Source: Falcatimonas sp. MSJ-15
GTDB lineage: Bacteria > Bacillota > Clostridia > Lachnospirales > Lachnospiraceae
Length of the DNA: 39,673 nt
Assembly: GCF_018918265.1 (NCBI RefSeq)
Contig: NZ_JAHLQC010000024.1
Coordinates: 1-39,673, forward strand
Reading direction: 5' to 3'
Positions 39,235-39,673 of the stretch are shown here, piece by piece; the first letter of the stretch is position 1, and each line of letters starts with the position of its first letter. A program made the position numbers and the translations under genes. The notes beneath the pieces were generated by a model. It was not told the origin of the DNA. It made no database searches and saw only the letters and a program-made list of their open reading frames with translations.

Positions 39235-39673
39235 TGTCAAGAAAAAGTACAAGTTAAACATGAACTTTTCACCTCAATAATCTGTCTTATGCCACATTTA
39301 TTTCCATTTGTCTTAGTTTTATCCAATATTTCTTTTCGTAGTCATTAGGCGATGCATAATCACAATGACTGTGAATTCTTACTGTATTGTAAAAGGCTTC
39401 TATATATTCAAAAACAAGTTTATATGCATGATTATAATCTATTATTTTGAATCTATTTATCCACTCTCTTTTAAGTAATGAATGGAAAGACTCAATACAT
39501 GCATTATCCCATGGATATGCTTTCTTCGAATAACTTAGCGTCATTCCTGCTGTTGCTTCTTCATAATCTTTAGCCGTATATTGTCTGCCACGATCTGAAT
39601 GCATAATTAACGGTTTGTTAACATTTCTTACCCTTTTAGCTTTATTAACAGCTTCTACAACCCACTTTGTTTC
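39235..39673 (-). mobile_element. IS3-family insertion sequence, partial at window edge
   Basis: From TGTCAAGAAAAAGTAC at 39235, the terminal end of the element, to the right border of the window. It encodes the C-terminal part of an orfB transposase and has about 50 bases of non-coding end. It lies inside the amidoligase gene, with the gene's sequence resuming at about 39232. The other end and the target duplication lie outside the window. Confidence 0.85.
39287..39673 (-). CDS. IS3-family transposase OrfB, C-terminal part
   Basis: The reading frame is open to the right border and thus lacks its start; about 128 residues are seen. It starts within the rve catalytic core (ETKWVVEAVNKAKRV) and includes IMHSDRGRQYT with the second catalytic Asp. 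NACIESFHSLLKREWINRF carries the catalytic Glu, and FEYIEAFYNTVRIHSHCDYA is typical of the IS3 family (IS150-like). DDE transposase joining element ends to target DNA. AT-rich relative to the prophage it inserted into. Confidence 0.92.
   Translation of the reverse strand, partial: ETKWVVEAVNKAKRVRNVNKPLIMHSDRGRQYTAKDYEEATAGMTLSYSKKAYPWDNACIESFHSLLKREWINRFKIIDYNHAYKLVFEYIEAFYNTVRIHSHCDYASPNDYEKKYWIKLRQMEINVA

Noticed and set aside
1..39673. tRNA, rRNA or CRISPR arrays
   Set aside because: No cloverleaf with a T-loop GTTCRA set, no rRNA-like sequence and no regularly spaced identical repeats were found by eye; a tRNAscan and CRISPR search would settle it.

Overview
The window looks like accessory DNA from a gut-type Gram-positive Firmicute, most likely Lachnospiraceae/Clostridium cluster XIVa. 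The reasons are strong AGGAGG-type ribosome binding sites, TnpV, paired large serine recombinases, an HK97/phi13-type prophage, and the tet(O/32/O)-tet(40) pair known from human gut clostridia. Almost every gene lies on the minus strand, so transcription reads from right to left.

Layout from left to right. (1) 1-600: a short truncated membrane-anchored reading frame (possibly a sortase B start) and a terminator. (2) 611-4160: a tetracycline resistance operon. A mosaic ribosomal-protection gene is followed by the tet(40) efflux gene, both read from a consensus promoter through an attenuator-type leader with a 7-codon peptide. TnpV lies just upstream. (3) 4594-5913: a small host-like operon (VOC protein, YaiI/YqxD, a small unknown, and a macro-domain gene cut off at its 3' end by the tet/TnpV module). 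(4) 5971-15564: a codirectional defence-type operon. It starts at a consensus promoter with a palindromic operator and encodes an XRE regulator, a GIY-YIG/DUF4357 nuclease, a type III Mod with an abnormal N-terminus, a full-length Res, a PC4/YdbC-like ssDNA-binding protein and three unrecognised proteins, two of them with zinc ribbons. This is the best candidate for something undescribed. (5) 15598-19587: a bidirectional terminator, two overlapping large serine recombinases, a small helical protein and an HTH/zinc-ribbon protein, forming the prophage integration end. (6) 19655-36917: prophage lysis, tail, head and packaging genes in the order, reading leftwards, terminase, portal, ClpP-like protease, capsid, connectors, major tail protein, frameshifted tail chaperone, tape measure, baseplate/tail proteins, holin, amidase. 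(7) 37024-39232: prophage accessory genes including a GGCT/AIG2-like gene and an amidoligase. An IS3-family element that runs off the right end has cut off the start of the amidoligase.

How the parts fit: the prophage structural genes form one long operon, but intrinsic-terminator-like hairpins sit in most of its few real gaps, which suggests either processive antitermination or tuned read-through. The tail chaperone gene has a canonical A AAA AAC slippery site in the correct phase, predicting a 180-residue fusion. The amidoligase plus GGCT pair matches a known class of predicted peptide-ligation modules. No rRNA, tRNA or CRISPR array was seen.
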